From: Neoconidiobolus thromboides FSU 785
Lineage: Eukaryota > Entomophthoromycota > Entomophthoromycetes > Entomophthorales > Neoconidiobolaceae
DNA: 64,000 bases
Direction of reading: 5' to 3'
Assembly (NCBI GenBank): GCA_025603075.1
Contig: MU626289.1
Coordinates: 62,001-126,000 of the forward strand
In this document: positions 41,282-52,846 of the stretch, one piece after another
Layout: each line of letters opens with the position of its first letter
How positions within the stretch are numbered: position 1 is the stretch's first letter
Translations under genes and position numbers: made by a program
Notes under the pieces: model-generated
The model's input: only the letters and a program-made list of their open reading frames with translations
Told to the model about the DNA's origin: nothing
Database searches by the model: none

Positions 41282-42687
41282 ATAATTAAGTTTTAAATGT
41301 TATATATATTCAGCTTTCTTTTATTTTAAAAAAAATAATGCGCTATTAAATCAATTTTTTATTTAAGTTGTAAGTTTATTAAACATGTTAAAAATAAAAA
41401 TAAAAATAAATTAAAATTACTAAGACATTTAATAATAATAAATCTTAAATAGTGACTTGCATTACTTTTTATTTTTGATATAATTATTAGCATTTATAAA
41501 GAATTCATATCATTTTGGTAAATATATCAAAAATAATGTAAATTAAAAAAAACTATTAAGATTTAATATCAAACTTTTTGCAAAATTCATAAGCTTAGCA
41601 GAGCTATTACAACTCTTTTACAGTTTTTAATGTTAATTTTTATAGTTAAATTGTTTGTATGATTAACTTTTTGACTAATTTTTATATTTTGATCTAATTT
41701 TAACACAAATATTTCTCTTAAATGAGCAGTTAGTTCGATCTCAAAAGAGATGTAACAACTATAATTTTAGAAGATTTAAATTTTGATTAGTCATTTTATC
41801 TAGAATGACTAAGGTTGAATGTAAAGCGTAAAAATAAAGGTTAAGTTATTCTCACTATTAATTAGATATACATTTGATTGTTAAATAATTTATAATTATT
41901 AAGCAATAATATAAAACTTTGATGTATTATTTTAATATAGTATTAGTATACACATATCAATGTATATTATAAATGTAATCATAGCTCATCTTAAACAATA
42001 CTTTAGTTTGATTAATTGCTAAAAGTAAATACTATCTTATTTATAGTTTTTATTTGAGCACTTACCAAATGGAAGTTAAAATAACATTAACGTATATTAA
42101 TTTCATATTGTATATTAAAGTAATAAACACTTTTATATTGATAACAGTATAATTATCAATGATAGAAATGTTTTATTTTAGTTATTTAAAAGTGTTTAGT
42201 AATTTAAACTCTAAGATTGACTAAGCTCAGTATGCGTCATAATATGTCCGCTTTTGCTTGTCTTGACTTATTAATCATAAAGATTCATAGTTTCATAGAT
42301 TATGACGTATTTGTTTGGCTACTGTTTTACCTTATCCATTTCCCACCTTGCAACTCAGATTTTGCTTGAATTTAATTTTATTAAATCGATTGATTTTTCT
42401 TAGTGGTTTTTTTGACGCTGAGCACCTGCTAATGCTTGTAGTGATTAGATAAAAATAGATAGGAATCATTTAGCACCATACTTATTATACCTATTTTAGT
42501 AAATTAAGTCAAAAATTATGTCACTATAAAATTCCGCAGTTGCTTAACTTGAAGTTTGAAATATCAGTTGTTCTTAACCAACCTACCATTCAAGAGATTA
42601 ACCACTTAGTTTGTTCATTATTAATAAATAAATATAAGCCATTGGCTAAGCATTGCTAATGAAATGAGACATCATTAATAATAAAAT

Positions 42688-42774
42688 CCAATCAGTAAGC
42701 CCATACCACCAATCAGAATCACTTAATACATATTGAACCAAATTATTTATTAATCAAGATACCATAGCCAATCA
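42688..42774 (+). promoter_or_regulatory. Cluster of three CCAAT boxes
   Basis: Three copies of CCAATCAG start at 42688, 42709 and 42768, all in the same orientation, about 930-1,010 bp before the cyclin start codon at 43702. They fit CCAAT-binding HAP/NF-Y sites and would lie just upstream of the long ATG-poor leader. Confidence 0.6.
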
Positions 42775-43146
42775 GTTGAGGATCCTATGGAAAGAGATTA
42801 AACTATTTAATACCAGTCATTAGGAAGATAAAGTGCGATATTAACAATTGAAATTCCTCCTCCTCTTTTAAGTCAATCACCAATTTTCAAGAACTTACCA
42901 CTTTAAGTTTATTACAATAAGTACTTAGCTAGTAAACCGCAGTTAACTACTAGGATTTAAAAAGAAAATTAACCTTCTCAAATAAAATATCTTCTCCTAG
43001 GTTCTCGCAGCATATTTTGCATAGAGCCTAATACAAGCAACTTTCAACAAAGCAAGCTTTTAATTTTTTCACTTTAATTTTATTTTTAGTATCAACTGCC
43101 CCCTGCGGCCCCAAACCAAGCGACTGTATTTTTTATAAGAGCCACC

Positions 43147-43167
43147 ATGGCTTTTCTCCTTTGCTAA
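43147..43167 (+). other. Upstream ORF in the cyclin leader
   Basis: ATG in the context GCCACCATGG opens a 6-codon ORF (MAFLLC, then TAA). It is the only plus-strand ATG between about 42790 and the cyclin start codon at 43702. Context and isolation suggest a translated regulatory upstream ORF, provided the transcript starts upstream of it. Confidence 0.55.
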
Positions 43168-43701
43168 ATTTTTTCAGTTTTTCCAGTATAATTTTTAAGA
43201 ATCAGAACCTATCAAAGAACCAGGTTTATCTTGAGGATTTTCTTTTCGATTTATTAGATACAAAAAGCACTACACATTTACAAACACTTTACTTTAAGCC
43301 AACTAAACAAAAACAACACTTTCATTCTTTCCCTGACTGGTTAGACTTTTTCTATTTTCAACTCTATTCATCTGAGACTTCAGTAACCCCCGTACCCTTA
43401 CTTAAGCCTATCTACATACACACCCCTCCTACTCGTAAGAGACGCAAGGCCAATTTTAGTTTTATATTATATTAATCTAGGCCCTAATTTTTCACAGGTG
43501 GTATCCGTTTTCATTCATTTATCTTTTTATTGCATCTATTAGCTGCAAACAACAACTTTTTTGGCTGGTATTTTTTGTCCGTAAGTAACCCAGTGTTAAT
43601 ACCTCTAATTGATTGAAGAGTTTCCAAAGATTTATCTGGTTCAACTTTAACAACATCTTATAACTCTTCTTTTATAACAACAACAACAACAAATTAATAA
43701 C

Positions 43702-44673
43702 ATGTCAGCCATAGATTTTTCATTAAAAACAATAGCTAGCTCAGAAGCCTCTTTTGAGGTTCCTGAGCTCCATGCTTCAGATGCTTATTCTTCTAGTTCA
43801 AACTCACACCTGCCTTCACCAGATAATTATATCTCACATGATAAACAAAACTACAATGGAGCAGAATCTAATACTCATGGATTACCCACCCCATCATATC
43901 CTCAACAGCTTAAGAATGATAAGACTCACCCTTATTCTCGTATTGCTATCAAGGATCTTATTAATCCTGCTCATACAACTTCTGTCGCAGCTCAGAACAG
44001 AGATAAAAAACGTCAAGCTGGAGCTTCAACTTTAGAGCGATCTATTAGGAAAGGTCTTCAAATTGCTCAACAGCAAAAATATTGCCGCGCACCAACTTCC
44101 GGCTCCAACTCTAACCAAATGGTTAGTTGTCTTATAGATCTTGCAGTGATGACCATCGAACAGGTCTGGGGCCTAACTTCAAAAGGCTCCTCCAAAGATG
44201 ATCGTAAGTCACTCCATCATTATGTAACTGAAATCTTTAAACGTTCTCGTGTTACTAAGACTGTCGTCCAAGTAGCTTTAATGTATTGTCTTAAAGTTAA
44301 GGAAACCGTAGCTCTTACTCGCCAGGTTCTAATTACTAGAGTTGGTGAAAATGCTACCCAGAACGCGGCCTTTTGTGGTCGTAGAATGTTCTTAGCTTCC
44401 TTAATTTGCGCATCAAAGTATCTCCAAGACGCCAATTTTTCAAACAAAACATGGGCAAAGATTGTTGGGCTTACCCCCATTGAGACATCCCTTACAGAGG
44501 CATCATTTCTTCGTCTAATGGACTATAAACTCTATGTTAAAGAAGTAGAGTTTTATCCATATGCCAAATGTATCCTTGATCATGCCTCATTGAATAGTCC
44601 AGTATCTTCTTCAGCCTATTTTTTGATCCAAGAGCTTTTTCCAAAGGAAAGTAAGAAGCAGCGCCAAAGCTAG
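43702..44673 (+). CDS. PHO80-type (PCL family) cyclin
   Basis: Probable regulatory subunit of a Pho85-type cyclin-dependent kinase. A single exon of 323 residues. The first 130 residues are polar, with Ser, His, Pro and Asn and a TLERSIRKGLQIAQQQ helix. The cyclin box spans about 135-290: LHHYVTEIFKRSRVTKTVVQ, FCGRRMFLASLICASKYLQD, NKTWAKIVGL and EASFLRLMDYKLYV are the conserved helices, as in the Pcl1/2/5 and Clg1 group. The gene is visibly richer in GC and C-ending codons than most neighbours, which may reflect strong expression. A leader of up to about 900 nt with one upstream ORF precedes it. Which Pcl subgroup it represents is not certain. Confidence 0.88.
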   Translation: MSAIDFSLKTIASSEASFEVPELHASDAYSSSSNSHLPSPDNYISHDKQNYNGAESNTHGLPTPSYPQQLKNDKTHPYSRIAIKDLINPAHTTSVAAQNRDKKRQAGASTLERSIRKGLQIAQQQKYCRAPTSGSNSNQMVSCLIDLAVMTIEQVWGLTSKGSSKDDRKSLHHYVTEIFKRSRVTKTVVQVALMYCLKVKETVALTRQVLITRVGENATQNAAFCGRRMFLASLICASKYLQDANFSNKTWAKIVGLTPIETSLTEASFLRLMDYKLYVKEVEFYPYAKCILDHASLNSPVSSSAYFLIQELFPKESKKQRQS

Positions 44674-45296
44674 TTGCTTTTTACCTGCTTTTTTTAGCTC
44701 TATCAACAATTTATTTTTCTATCTTATCTAGTCTTTCTTTTTACTATTCGTCAAATATATCTTCAGAAATAATATAGGTTTCTATTATAGTTTGTTTTAT
44801 TTAAATATTAAAATGTTTATATTTGCTAAGGGTATTTTTATTTAATTTTGAATCATCTTTCTATAAAAGTTATAATTTTTAGCAGAAAAATTCCTTTGTA
44901 AAAAAGAAAAATTAAAGACTCAAGTTCCTTTAAAAGCTAAATCGTACTTTAGTTAAAAATGTTTTATTTTAATAAACAACTCCATTTCAAATAAAGAACA
45001 TTAGTACCGTTGTATTATTGAAAAAATATCACCTTATAATGCATACTTCAAACAATTTAAGAAAATTCTTAAGTGGACTCACCATTCAATAGTTAAATCA
45101 ACAGCCATCACTGGTGATAAATCGTTCTATCTTGGTTAGATCAAGTATTTAAATCGAAAAAATCAGCATTCTTTTTTTGAAACTAGTTTATTAATTTTCC
45201 AGCCAATAAAAATCCAAAAAAGATCAAATGAATTGAAGATCTCAAATTTTAACTATATAGAAATAATCTTATTATCTATAGATATTTAATAACAAC
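44674..45296. other. Intergenic interval between convergent genes
   Basis: Downstream sequence of the cyclin and of PRP6, which is transcribed toward it. No feature seen. Confidence 0.6.
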
Positions 45297-48200
45297 CTAT
45301 TGGGATTCCAAAGTACTAGCAACTAACTTTAAGAGATCCATTCCTCTTACATAATAATTACTTGGTTTCTTCGAAATAGATTGCCAAATTTCCCCATGTT
45401 TAGGATCTGCTTGTAAATATTTAGTTTCTAGTTGTTCAAGGTGCTCCTAAAATAAAACATTAGTGATTTTTTTTGATTCATAGTACTTGTATTTACCTTG
45501 GTACCAAACTTGGTTTCAAATAAATAAAACCAAGCCCAAGCATCACCATAATCTGGATTTAATTTGACTGCTCTTTGAAACCAGGTTCTTGCCTTATCAA
45601 TTTTACGATCTGTTTGAAATAATTTGGCCATTGTCGTAAATATAATTGGATCATTATCGCAAGCTTTAATAGCATCGGATACTCTAGATTTACGTTGTGG
45701 GCGTGGCTCCATCATGATAGCTTCACTCCATAATAATCCTGAGGATGGACATTCCTGTAATGCTATAATTTTCAATAAAGTTAACAATTTATATAAATCA
45801 ATAAATATAAATACCTTTAGATATAAGTACTTTTGCCATTGAAGCATTATTAGCTCTTATTTCAACCCTTATTGCCTCTAACCATAATAAAGGTTCTTTT
45901 GGGTTAAGCTTACGCCCTCTTTCCAAAATTGAACGTGCTTTAATTAACAACTGTGCCTTTTCTTCTAATCTACCGGCTAAAATCCAGAGAGTGATTGAAT
46001 TAACACAATGTTTTAAACCTTGAGCATAAATTTCTCTAGCTTTTGAAATGTTTCCATTGTCTTCTTCAATTTGTCCTCGAATCATCCATAATTTATCAAA
46101 GTCTGGGAATTTTTTATTTGCTTCTTCGAGCTGGTTAATCGCTTCTTCGATATTACCACATTGTCTTTCCAAAGCAATAGACTTCATCCAAACCTAAAGA
46201 CAATCATAAGCTTTTGTTAGAAATTGTATAGACGATTAGCTTACCTTTTCAGTATCTGCATTCTCTCTTGCTTTAGTAAAGAAAGTTCTAGCGCGTTTAA
46301 ACTCATGATTTTCAATTTCTAATTTAGCTGCAGCCAGATAAATCTGTTCACTTTTAGGATTGACATCATATGCTTTATTCAAGATACTTTGGGCACCACT
46401 GAGATCTCCCTATAATAGGTTAAACTTTAGTATTTATTTGATTACTTATTTAATTGAACTTACATCTAACCATTTTTCTTTGGCGTGCATGAGCCATAAA
46501 ATCTCCGAGTGTGGACAACTCTTAGTTCCAGCAGCTAATGTCTCATCTAATGATTCCCTATATTGAAGTTTAGTTTTTATTCAAATTAAATTAAATCAAA
46601 TTAAATTAAAACTTACTTTGTACCATGCTCTTTTTCAAAATAAGCTGCTTGTATCCAAATATTATCTGATCCAGGGTATTCTTGAAGTGCATAGGCATAA
46701 ACCGCTCTTGCAGTTTCAATGGCCCCACGCTCAGTAATAGCTTCTGCATCCTTGAGCCAGGTTTCTTCTTGATCTTCTTGGTCAAGGTCAATATCAATAG
46801 TGGCTCGGATGATAGCTTGAGCTGTAGGAGTAGCTTTGAGCTGTAATTCACATTTTTCAGCTTCACTGATCCATTCTTCTCTGCTCAAAATAGCTCCGTA
46901 TTTTGGCAATGTTCTAAGACCAAGTTTGATAACTTTTTCAACTTTCTCAAGCTCCCCATTTTGTTCCATTAACTGAGCGGCTGCAATCCAAATTTCATGA
47001 CTGGTTGGTATAGCTTTACGTGCGGATTGTAAAACAGCTTGTGCTTTTTTATATGTCTCTAATTTAGCTAATGCTAGCCATAATTCTATAGAAGTTGGGA
47101 TTAATTTTACAGCTTCAGCTAATAGCATTTTAGCATCTTCTGGATTTTCTTCTAATCGAATGGCAGATTGCCATAAAGTTAACGAAGTTGGATTATGTTC
47201 TAAAGCTAATTGGTTTTTAATAAATAAAATAAGACTAAAAATTATTCAACATTACCTCTTTGATATACCCTTTTTTTAGCTAATCTGTCTTCTTCTAATT
47301 TAGCTGCTAATACCCATATTTTAACTGAATTCGGAAGATGACGGACTGCATCTGCTAAAATGCTTTTTGCAGCTTCTGAGGTCTATAAAAGTTAGAACTG
47401 AAAAAAGCGTAAATAGGAATTTAGTTTACATTTAATCTTGCTGCTTCTAACCAAATATCTTCTGATTCTGGGCATTGCTCAATACCTTTAGCAATGGTGA
47501 TTCTAGCTTGAAGGAATTTGTTAGCTACTTCTTCTAATCTTGCTGCTGCAATCCATCCTGGGGCATGCTTTGGATTTGTTCCAGTTACAGATTTTAACAA
47601 TAAACGTGCCTTTTTAATGTCACTAAAGTAAATAGTCAATATATATATTTATAATAAGTGAAAATCAAATACCCAATTTCAGCATCACTTTTTATATTTA
47701 AGCTATTTAAATCAGTTAAATAACCGCGTGGGTCAATAGTACTCTTTCCACTAGCTGAATCAAATGACATTTGATCCAATTTTAATCCTAATACTTTATC
47801 CCTTGCTTGCCCAATTTCAACAAAATTAGTTAGTGCCCCATTGCTATTGTCGGGGTTATTTGGTGTCTCAAATCCACCATATTTCTATATTATTGTTACT
47901 TTGTTAAAAATTTTAATCTAGATAAATGTTTACCTGTTCAATAGGATCCAAAACTGTATTAAAACTAGCATTTTCCCTTGCTTTTTCAAGAATGGAATCT
48001 GGTACTGGAGCAAAACTAATAGAAATAAACAAAAATAAACACAAAACCAAAAAAATTACCGTTCTTTGGCATTAATCTTTTTACGATTTTTACCAGAAAT
48101 ATTAGCAACGTCTGGTAAACTAGCCCATTCTTCAGCCGATACTTCTGCTAATCCTCTTTTTAAATCTGCAAACTGTTGTTGTATCTTTGGCCTTTCTTTG

Positions 48201-48687
48201 CGATATTTTAACAACTCTTCTTTTTCTCTTTCTTCTCTATTTTGTTTTAATATTAACATTTGTTATTACTATTAATATTATTATTACTTACCTCCTAACT
48301 TTTCTTCTTTCATCCATTTTTTTATCTATTAACTCATAAATCCTATCCGCTTCTTCATCATCTTGCTCGTAAGGTATCCCTGAAAATAAGCCTGTTTCGT
48401 TATCTGGATCTTGATATTTCTCAGAATCTTCTCCTTCTCCTTCATCCTGACTAAAAAACTTTCAATTTTTTTTCTTTATTTTGCACATTATTTACTTTGA
48501 TATATCTACTGGTACGGCTTCTCTTGCAGGACCAATATCGGATCGTGTTGTAAACCCGGTGGCACTAATAGATTAACTAAATATTTTCCTATTTTTAATA
48601 AATAGTATTTATTTACCCTCTTCCAAGACCAGCCACATAATTTGGCGGTGCTGGTTTTCCCATGAAATCTTTGGTGACTTGAAACAT
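45297..48687 (-). CDS. PRP6: PRP6, U4/U6.U5 tri-snRNP splicing factor
   Basis: Bridges U5 and U4/U6 snRNPs in the spliceosome. Fourteen exons join in phase to 910 residues (yeast 899, human 941): 48617-48687, 48496-48564, 48292-48450, 48060-48236, 47934-48015, 47673-47884, 47430-47622, 47256-47382, 46617-47205, 46464-46557, 46245-46409, 45815-46193, 45497-45762, 45297-45446. The N-terminal PRP1 domain is plain ([20 protein letters not shown] across exons 1-2, then SDIGPARE and [14 protein letters not shown]). HAT/TPR repeats run from about residue 250 to the end ([44 protein letters not shown]). The gene opens a four-gene minus-strand cluster that also holds a WW-FF protein of likely splicing function. 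Intact. Confidence 0.96.
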
Positions 48688-48963
48688 TTTAGGACTTTTC
48701 TTTTATTTCAATCTTTAAGCCTATTTTTTATAAAAAGTATTTTTTTCATTATTGATGAAATTTTATTATTACTTGAAATTTATTGGGCATTTATTTTTTT
48801 ATGCTTTTTTGCCCATTTAGTCTATTAGGCATTTAAACTAAATGTAATTTCTAAAGCAGGTTCAATATATGAAATTATAATAAAATACAAAAGGAAACCT
48901 AAGGCACCACTGCTAATCATTGATAAAATAAGATAAAAATATGCTTTTAATTTTTATTTTGTA

Positions 48964-49899
48964 TTACATAAAATCGTCATCAATATCTTGATTAGAATCT
49001 TCGTTAGTTCTATATTCAGTAGTATCGTCTTCAAATATACTTTTATAACTCTTTAATTCTTTTTGATTTTTAGCATACTCTTCTCTTTTTATTTTAACTT
49101 GTTCCTAGAAACCATTAGTTTGAAAATGAGTGTATTATAATTAACAAACTTACCATCCTTTCAAAATTAATTTTATCCTTTTTATTCTTTTTATTTATAT
49201 AATTCATCTTTTCCTGATATAAATCTGGATATTCTTCTCTCTTTGTTTTATTTAGTCGATTGATTATATGATTCTTTCTTTTTTCAACATATACTCTTTT
49301 CACCTTAAATTATTATTACTATAGGAATACAATACAATGTACATTTATTATTACTATTTTGGGGTTATGAAATGAAACTTGGCCCACTGCCATATCCCCA
49401 CTCTTTTTCAAATTGCTCCATGGTGTATAAATGATTGTAATATTATCCTTTTTATTACCTGGCAATATATTGAAATATAGTAAATAGCTAATAATAAACT
49501 TGATAAAATTATAATATACCTTCAATAGAATTAGCTTTTGTTAACTGTCCTAAATCTTCTAACAAGCTTTCAGGTATGTTTTCCCAGTTATAGGAACCAT
49601 CTAACCTTAAATAAATGTGTGCACTAGATAATTTATCTACATGAAACCTTGAAATTATAAGTCATAACAATAATAACAATTGTATATTTATTTACCATAC
49701 GTCTTCTTCTATCCCGTGTTTTATTAAGTCTTCATCTGTTTTTTGTTATTATATGTTAGGTTCAAATTGAATTGTACATTACTTTCATGTTTATCTTTGC
49801 CCATGAATATATTTCCATTAGGTGTAGTCACTAAAACTATTAATAAAGTATCATAAATTACTCTCTATTTTTACCATCACTTGTAAAATAATAAACCAT
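48964..49899 (-). CDS. CCDC25: CCDC25/Jlp2-like protein (NFACT-R domain)
   Basis: Seven exons (49875-49899, 49783-49836, 49696-49735, 49520-49647, 49355-49458, 49154-49303, 48964-49104) join in phase to 213 residues, the family length. The start MVYYFTS is the family's. The NFACT-R (DUF814) domain follows: [38 protein letters not shown] and [16 protein letters not shown]. The C-terminal third is a charged helix ending in an acidic tail. Relatives share the domain with ribosome-quality-control factor Rqc2, and mammalian CCDC25 has been reported as a DNA sensor at the membrane. The role in fungi is poorly defined. The small exons make this gene easy to miss. Confidence 0.94.
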
Positions 49900-50081
49900 T
49901 TTTGCAGCTTTAAAAGTAAAAGAAAAGTTGTTTTATAACAATACAAAATAATTGTTTTATAATCTAATTTTATAGTGTCAAAGCTAAACTTGCTAAATTT
50001 AAATAGTTAATATGGTAATAAAAATTGATACAAGATATGAATCAAAATCAAAATCAATAATATATATTATACAGAGTTCGT

Positions 50082-50969
50082 TTATTCTTTATTTAATGTA
50101 TATTTAACCCAGGAATCAAAGGAAGCTAGCGAATTAATCGTATAATTATTGAAAATAAAGAAAGGATTAAATAAAAAATACAAGATTTGTTTTAAAAATA
50201 GGAGTGAAATAGTTCGATTATTAAATAGATAAGGAGCTATCTTATCAATCAAATGTTCTTTATTTTTGTGCTTGTTATTAAATATTAAATTAATAGTGCC
50301 TATGATTATCAATTTCATTTCTTTGTTTAATATTTGATTATTAATTAAATAAATACTTTTTATTTCCCTCTTAATGAACTTGTAGAGATATTTATTTATA
50401 TTATGCTTGTCATTGGCCTTACTATTATTATAGTAAACAGTCAAATTAATACCACTATTACTATTTATTATATTATCAACTTTATCTAATACGTTATTAC
50501 TACTTGGAAAGTTTAAATTTAAAATATAAATTAATGTTCTATCTAAATAAGTTTTACTTTTCAAATCATTAAAATAACTTAATGCCATTGAAGCATCACT
50601 AAATATTACTATATTACCGCTTGAGAATAACTTTAGTATATCTATTGTTATAAAATATACTGTTTCTTTTTTGGCATTGATGTTATATATCACTTTATGG
50701 GTTGCCCTTTTACATATTCCGCATTCTACTTTATAATTTATCCATTCGATTATACACTTAAAACAATATTGATGGTAACAAGGCGTTAAATAAACTTTAT
50801 TTTCATAACTTTGTAAACATATACTGCATACTATCCCTAGCTCCTCATTTCTTCGTTTCTTGTTTTCACTTTCGTTATCGCTATCATCTTCATCCATTTC
50901 ATAATAAAGAATTAAACTTGCTTTTTCATCTTTCTTATTTTCAGCTTTATCTTCTTCAATTTTATCCAT
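50082..50969 (-). CDS. RING-HC finger protein, probable E3 ubiquitin ligase (Topors-like RING)
   Basis: A single exon of 295 residues. An acidic N-terminus (DEDDSDNESENKKRR) precedes a complete C3HC4 RING at 48-86: C48, C51, C64, H66, C69, C72, C83, C86, in CSICLQSYENKVYLTPCYHQ and the following YCFKCIIEW. This form, with KxECGICK after the tryptophan, is like the Topors/ICP0-type RINGs. The remaining 200 residues are Ile/Asn-rich and helical without a recognised domain. Substrate unknown. The start is 95 bp from the stop of the WW-FF gene, which is upstream on the same strand. A CCAAT motif lies about 70 bp before the start codon. Confidence 0.8.
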   Translation of the reverse strand: MDKIEEDKAENKKDEKASLILYYEMDEDDSDNESENKKRRNEELGIVCSICLQSYENKVYLTPCYHQYCFKCIIEWINYKVECGICKRATHKVIYNINAKKETVYFITIDILKLFSSGNIVIFSDASMALSYFNDLKSKTYLDRTLIYILNLNFPSSNNVLDKVDNIINSNSGINLTVYYNNSKANDKHNINKYLYKFIKREIKSIYLINNQILNKEMKLIIIGTINLIFNNKHKNKEHLIDKIAPYLFNNRTISLLFLKQILYFLFNPFFIFNNYTINSLASFDSWVKYTLNKE

Positions 50970-51063
50970 AATTTATAATACAACCACTTGAAATCAAAAG
51001 TATAAAAAATAAAAATATCAAATTTATAAAAAAGATAAACCAATAAGAAACTTTCAAATTTAC

Positions 51064-52429
51064 TTATTCTTTTTTTAATTTTGCAGCATACTCTCTAAAA
51101 TAATACTCACAATCATTTGCACTTTTAATATTTTTATATCGTGTATCATTTTCAATCAATAATTTTGTCTAAAAAAACAAGTGAATATATTGAAATAAAT
51201 AAACAAAGACTATTACTTTTTTCCAGCTTGAGTTATATCTTAAATCTTTCATTTCTTTTAACATGGTTATAAACTCTTGTCTGTATTTTTCTTTTTCCTT
51301 TCTCTTTTCTATTTAAACATTATAACTGCTATCAATTAAATATATATACTATCTTATTACCTTCTTTTTCTTTTTTTCTAATATTAATAAGACCTTGAAC
51401 ATGTTCTGAAAATATAGCTTCTCTCTCTTTGTAATTTAATTTTTTACTTATTGGATCATTAAAATATTTCTTATTAAACACATTCCAATCACTTTTATAA
51501 GTAGTATTTCCTTTAACCAATTGCCTATAATTTTCCATGTTCATCTATTTATTATTTATCTATTATCATTATTAGTTAAATATAAAATATAGCTTACTTT
51601 TTTATCTTCTATTTTTTTATCCGATTTAAGCTCTGGAAGTTCACTTATTTTTTTACAATAGTTTTCAAATATACTTTGACATAACCTTTCATTATCAACA
51701 ACTAAAATTCAATTATTGTGTTTTAATATCTAAATAATAAAATACTTTTAAAAGCTTCTTCCTCTTTTAATTTAGGTAATAGTAAATCCCATGTGTCCAT
51801 TTCAGTAACTTGTAGATCTTTAAGTAAATCCTTTTTACGTATGGTTAATTGATCATTATTATATATATATTATTCGACATACCTGAAACTGCAATACGTT
51901 TTGATGTAACAATACCTCTGGTGGCAAGTCATAATCATTATTATGATTATTATAGTCCGATAAATCACCCATTCCCATCATTTGTAACTGGTAGGCAACA
52001 TCATCTTCATCCATTCTAAATAGGTTAACACTTACTAGCTTTTTCAAGTAATTAAGTTACTCTGTTGTTTCATTATTGACATTGTTAAACTCTGATTCAT
52101 ATTCTTTTAATTCTTTTGGTACTTCCCAGCTTGAAACTCCGGTGTATGGATTGTAAAAGAATCGGTATCCATCCCTAGTTTCTATTAACCGCCAATCATG
52201 CCCAGTTAATTCATAGCTTCATTTATTTAATAATAATAAATTAACTTTATTTATTTATATACCTTTTTATCGCTTTATCTTCATTTTCGTTTATTTTATT
52301 ATCGTTTACTTCACTGTCGGAATCAACTTTCCACACATATTTATCCTCCTCCGTTAAGTAATAGTAAGTAATAAAGTTATCTTGATTGAATTTTTTTCTT
52401 ATTGTATTTATTTTATTTTCAACATCCAT
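51064..52429 (-). CDS. WW-FF domain protein, Urn1/TCERG1-like, probable pre-mRNA splicing factor
   Basis: Eight exons (52263-52429, 52061-52216, 51883-52015, 51746-51830, 51598-51701, 51361-51544, 51217-51308, 51064-51168) join in phase to 341 residues. One WW domain lies at about 62-90: W64 and W86 with TRDGYRFFYNPYTGVSSW between. Three FF-type repeats follow: one with EMDTWDLLLPKLKEEEAF, one with NYRQLVKGNTTYKSDWNVF, one with YRQEFITMLKEMKDLRYNSS. One WW plus FF repeats at this size is the layout of yeast Urn1, a Prp40-related protein found with spliceosomes. Prp40 itself has two WW and more FF domains, so Urn1-like is preferred. The small exons are supported by unbroken phase. Confidence 0.82.
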
Positions 52430-52603
52430 TCTTCAACCTTTAAATATATAAAAAAGAAAAGTATAAACACTTTTAAAAAATTGCTTTTTATGCTTGTAAA
52501 TTTTATTTAATTTGAACTAATAGTGTATTATTGTGTAAATGATATTTCATGACTAGATAAGGCTATATAATTATAAAAGTGTTCTTAATATTATTAAAAT
52601 TAT

Positions 52604-52846
52604 TCAACAGTAAGAGATATCAATCCAGCCATTATTTCTATCACAACCATTTCCATACTTAGGTTGACAGCTCCATTGATTGTTTTCGTATTTCCAGCAT
52701 GCAGGTGCGTTGGAATCACTAAACCTAAAGTCCTCGTATCCAAAGTGACATTCGTCATTTTTATTAGGACATTGTGAACCACTGGTTAGTATTATAAAGC
52801 TGTTTACACTAGTTACACAGGCTATTATTATTGATGTATATCTCAT
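52604..52846 (-). CDS. Small secreted cysteine-rich protein
   Basis: A single exon of 80 residues with a signal peptide (MRYTSIIIACVTSVNSFIIL). The mature part has six cysteines at 26, 33, 50, 60, 68 and 80, with Trp, Tyr and Gly between them (WKYENNQWSC, PKYGNGCDR), consistent with three disulfides. This is the size and form of small secreted fungal proteins, often lineage-specific and sometimes effectors or antimicrobial peptides. No named family is recognised and no function is claimed. An intergenic stretch of about 690 bp upstream holds nothing else. Confidence 0.75.
   Translation of the reverse strand: MRYTSIIIACVTSVNSFIILTSGSQCPNKNDECHFGYEDFRFSDSNAPACWKYENNQWSCQPKYGNGCDRNNGWIDISYC

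Larger units (their letters stand above)
38117..42680. other. Gene-free repeat-bearing interval
   Basis: About 4.5 kb without a supportable gene. Contains four miniature elements and a 7-bp tandem repeat, listed separately. A slightly GC-richer stretch at 39100-39320 has only short interrupted frames on both strands and may be a relic. Confidence 0.55.

Noticed and set aside
43161-43475. 104-codon open frame in the cyclin leader
   Set aside because: Begins with TTG and contains no ATG; its openness follows from low stop density in the C-richer leader. Treated as leader sequence.
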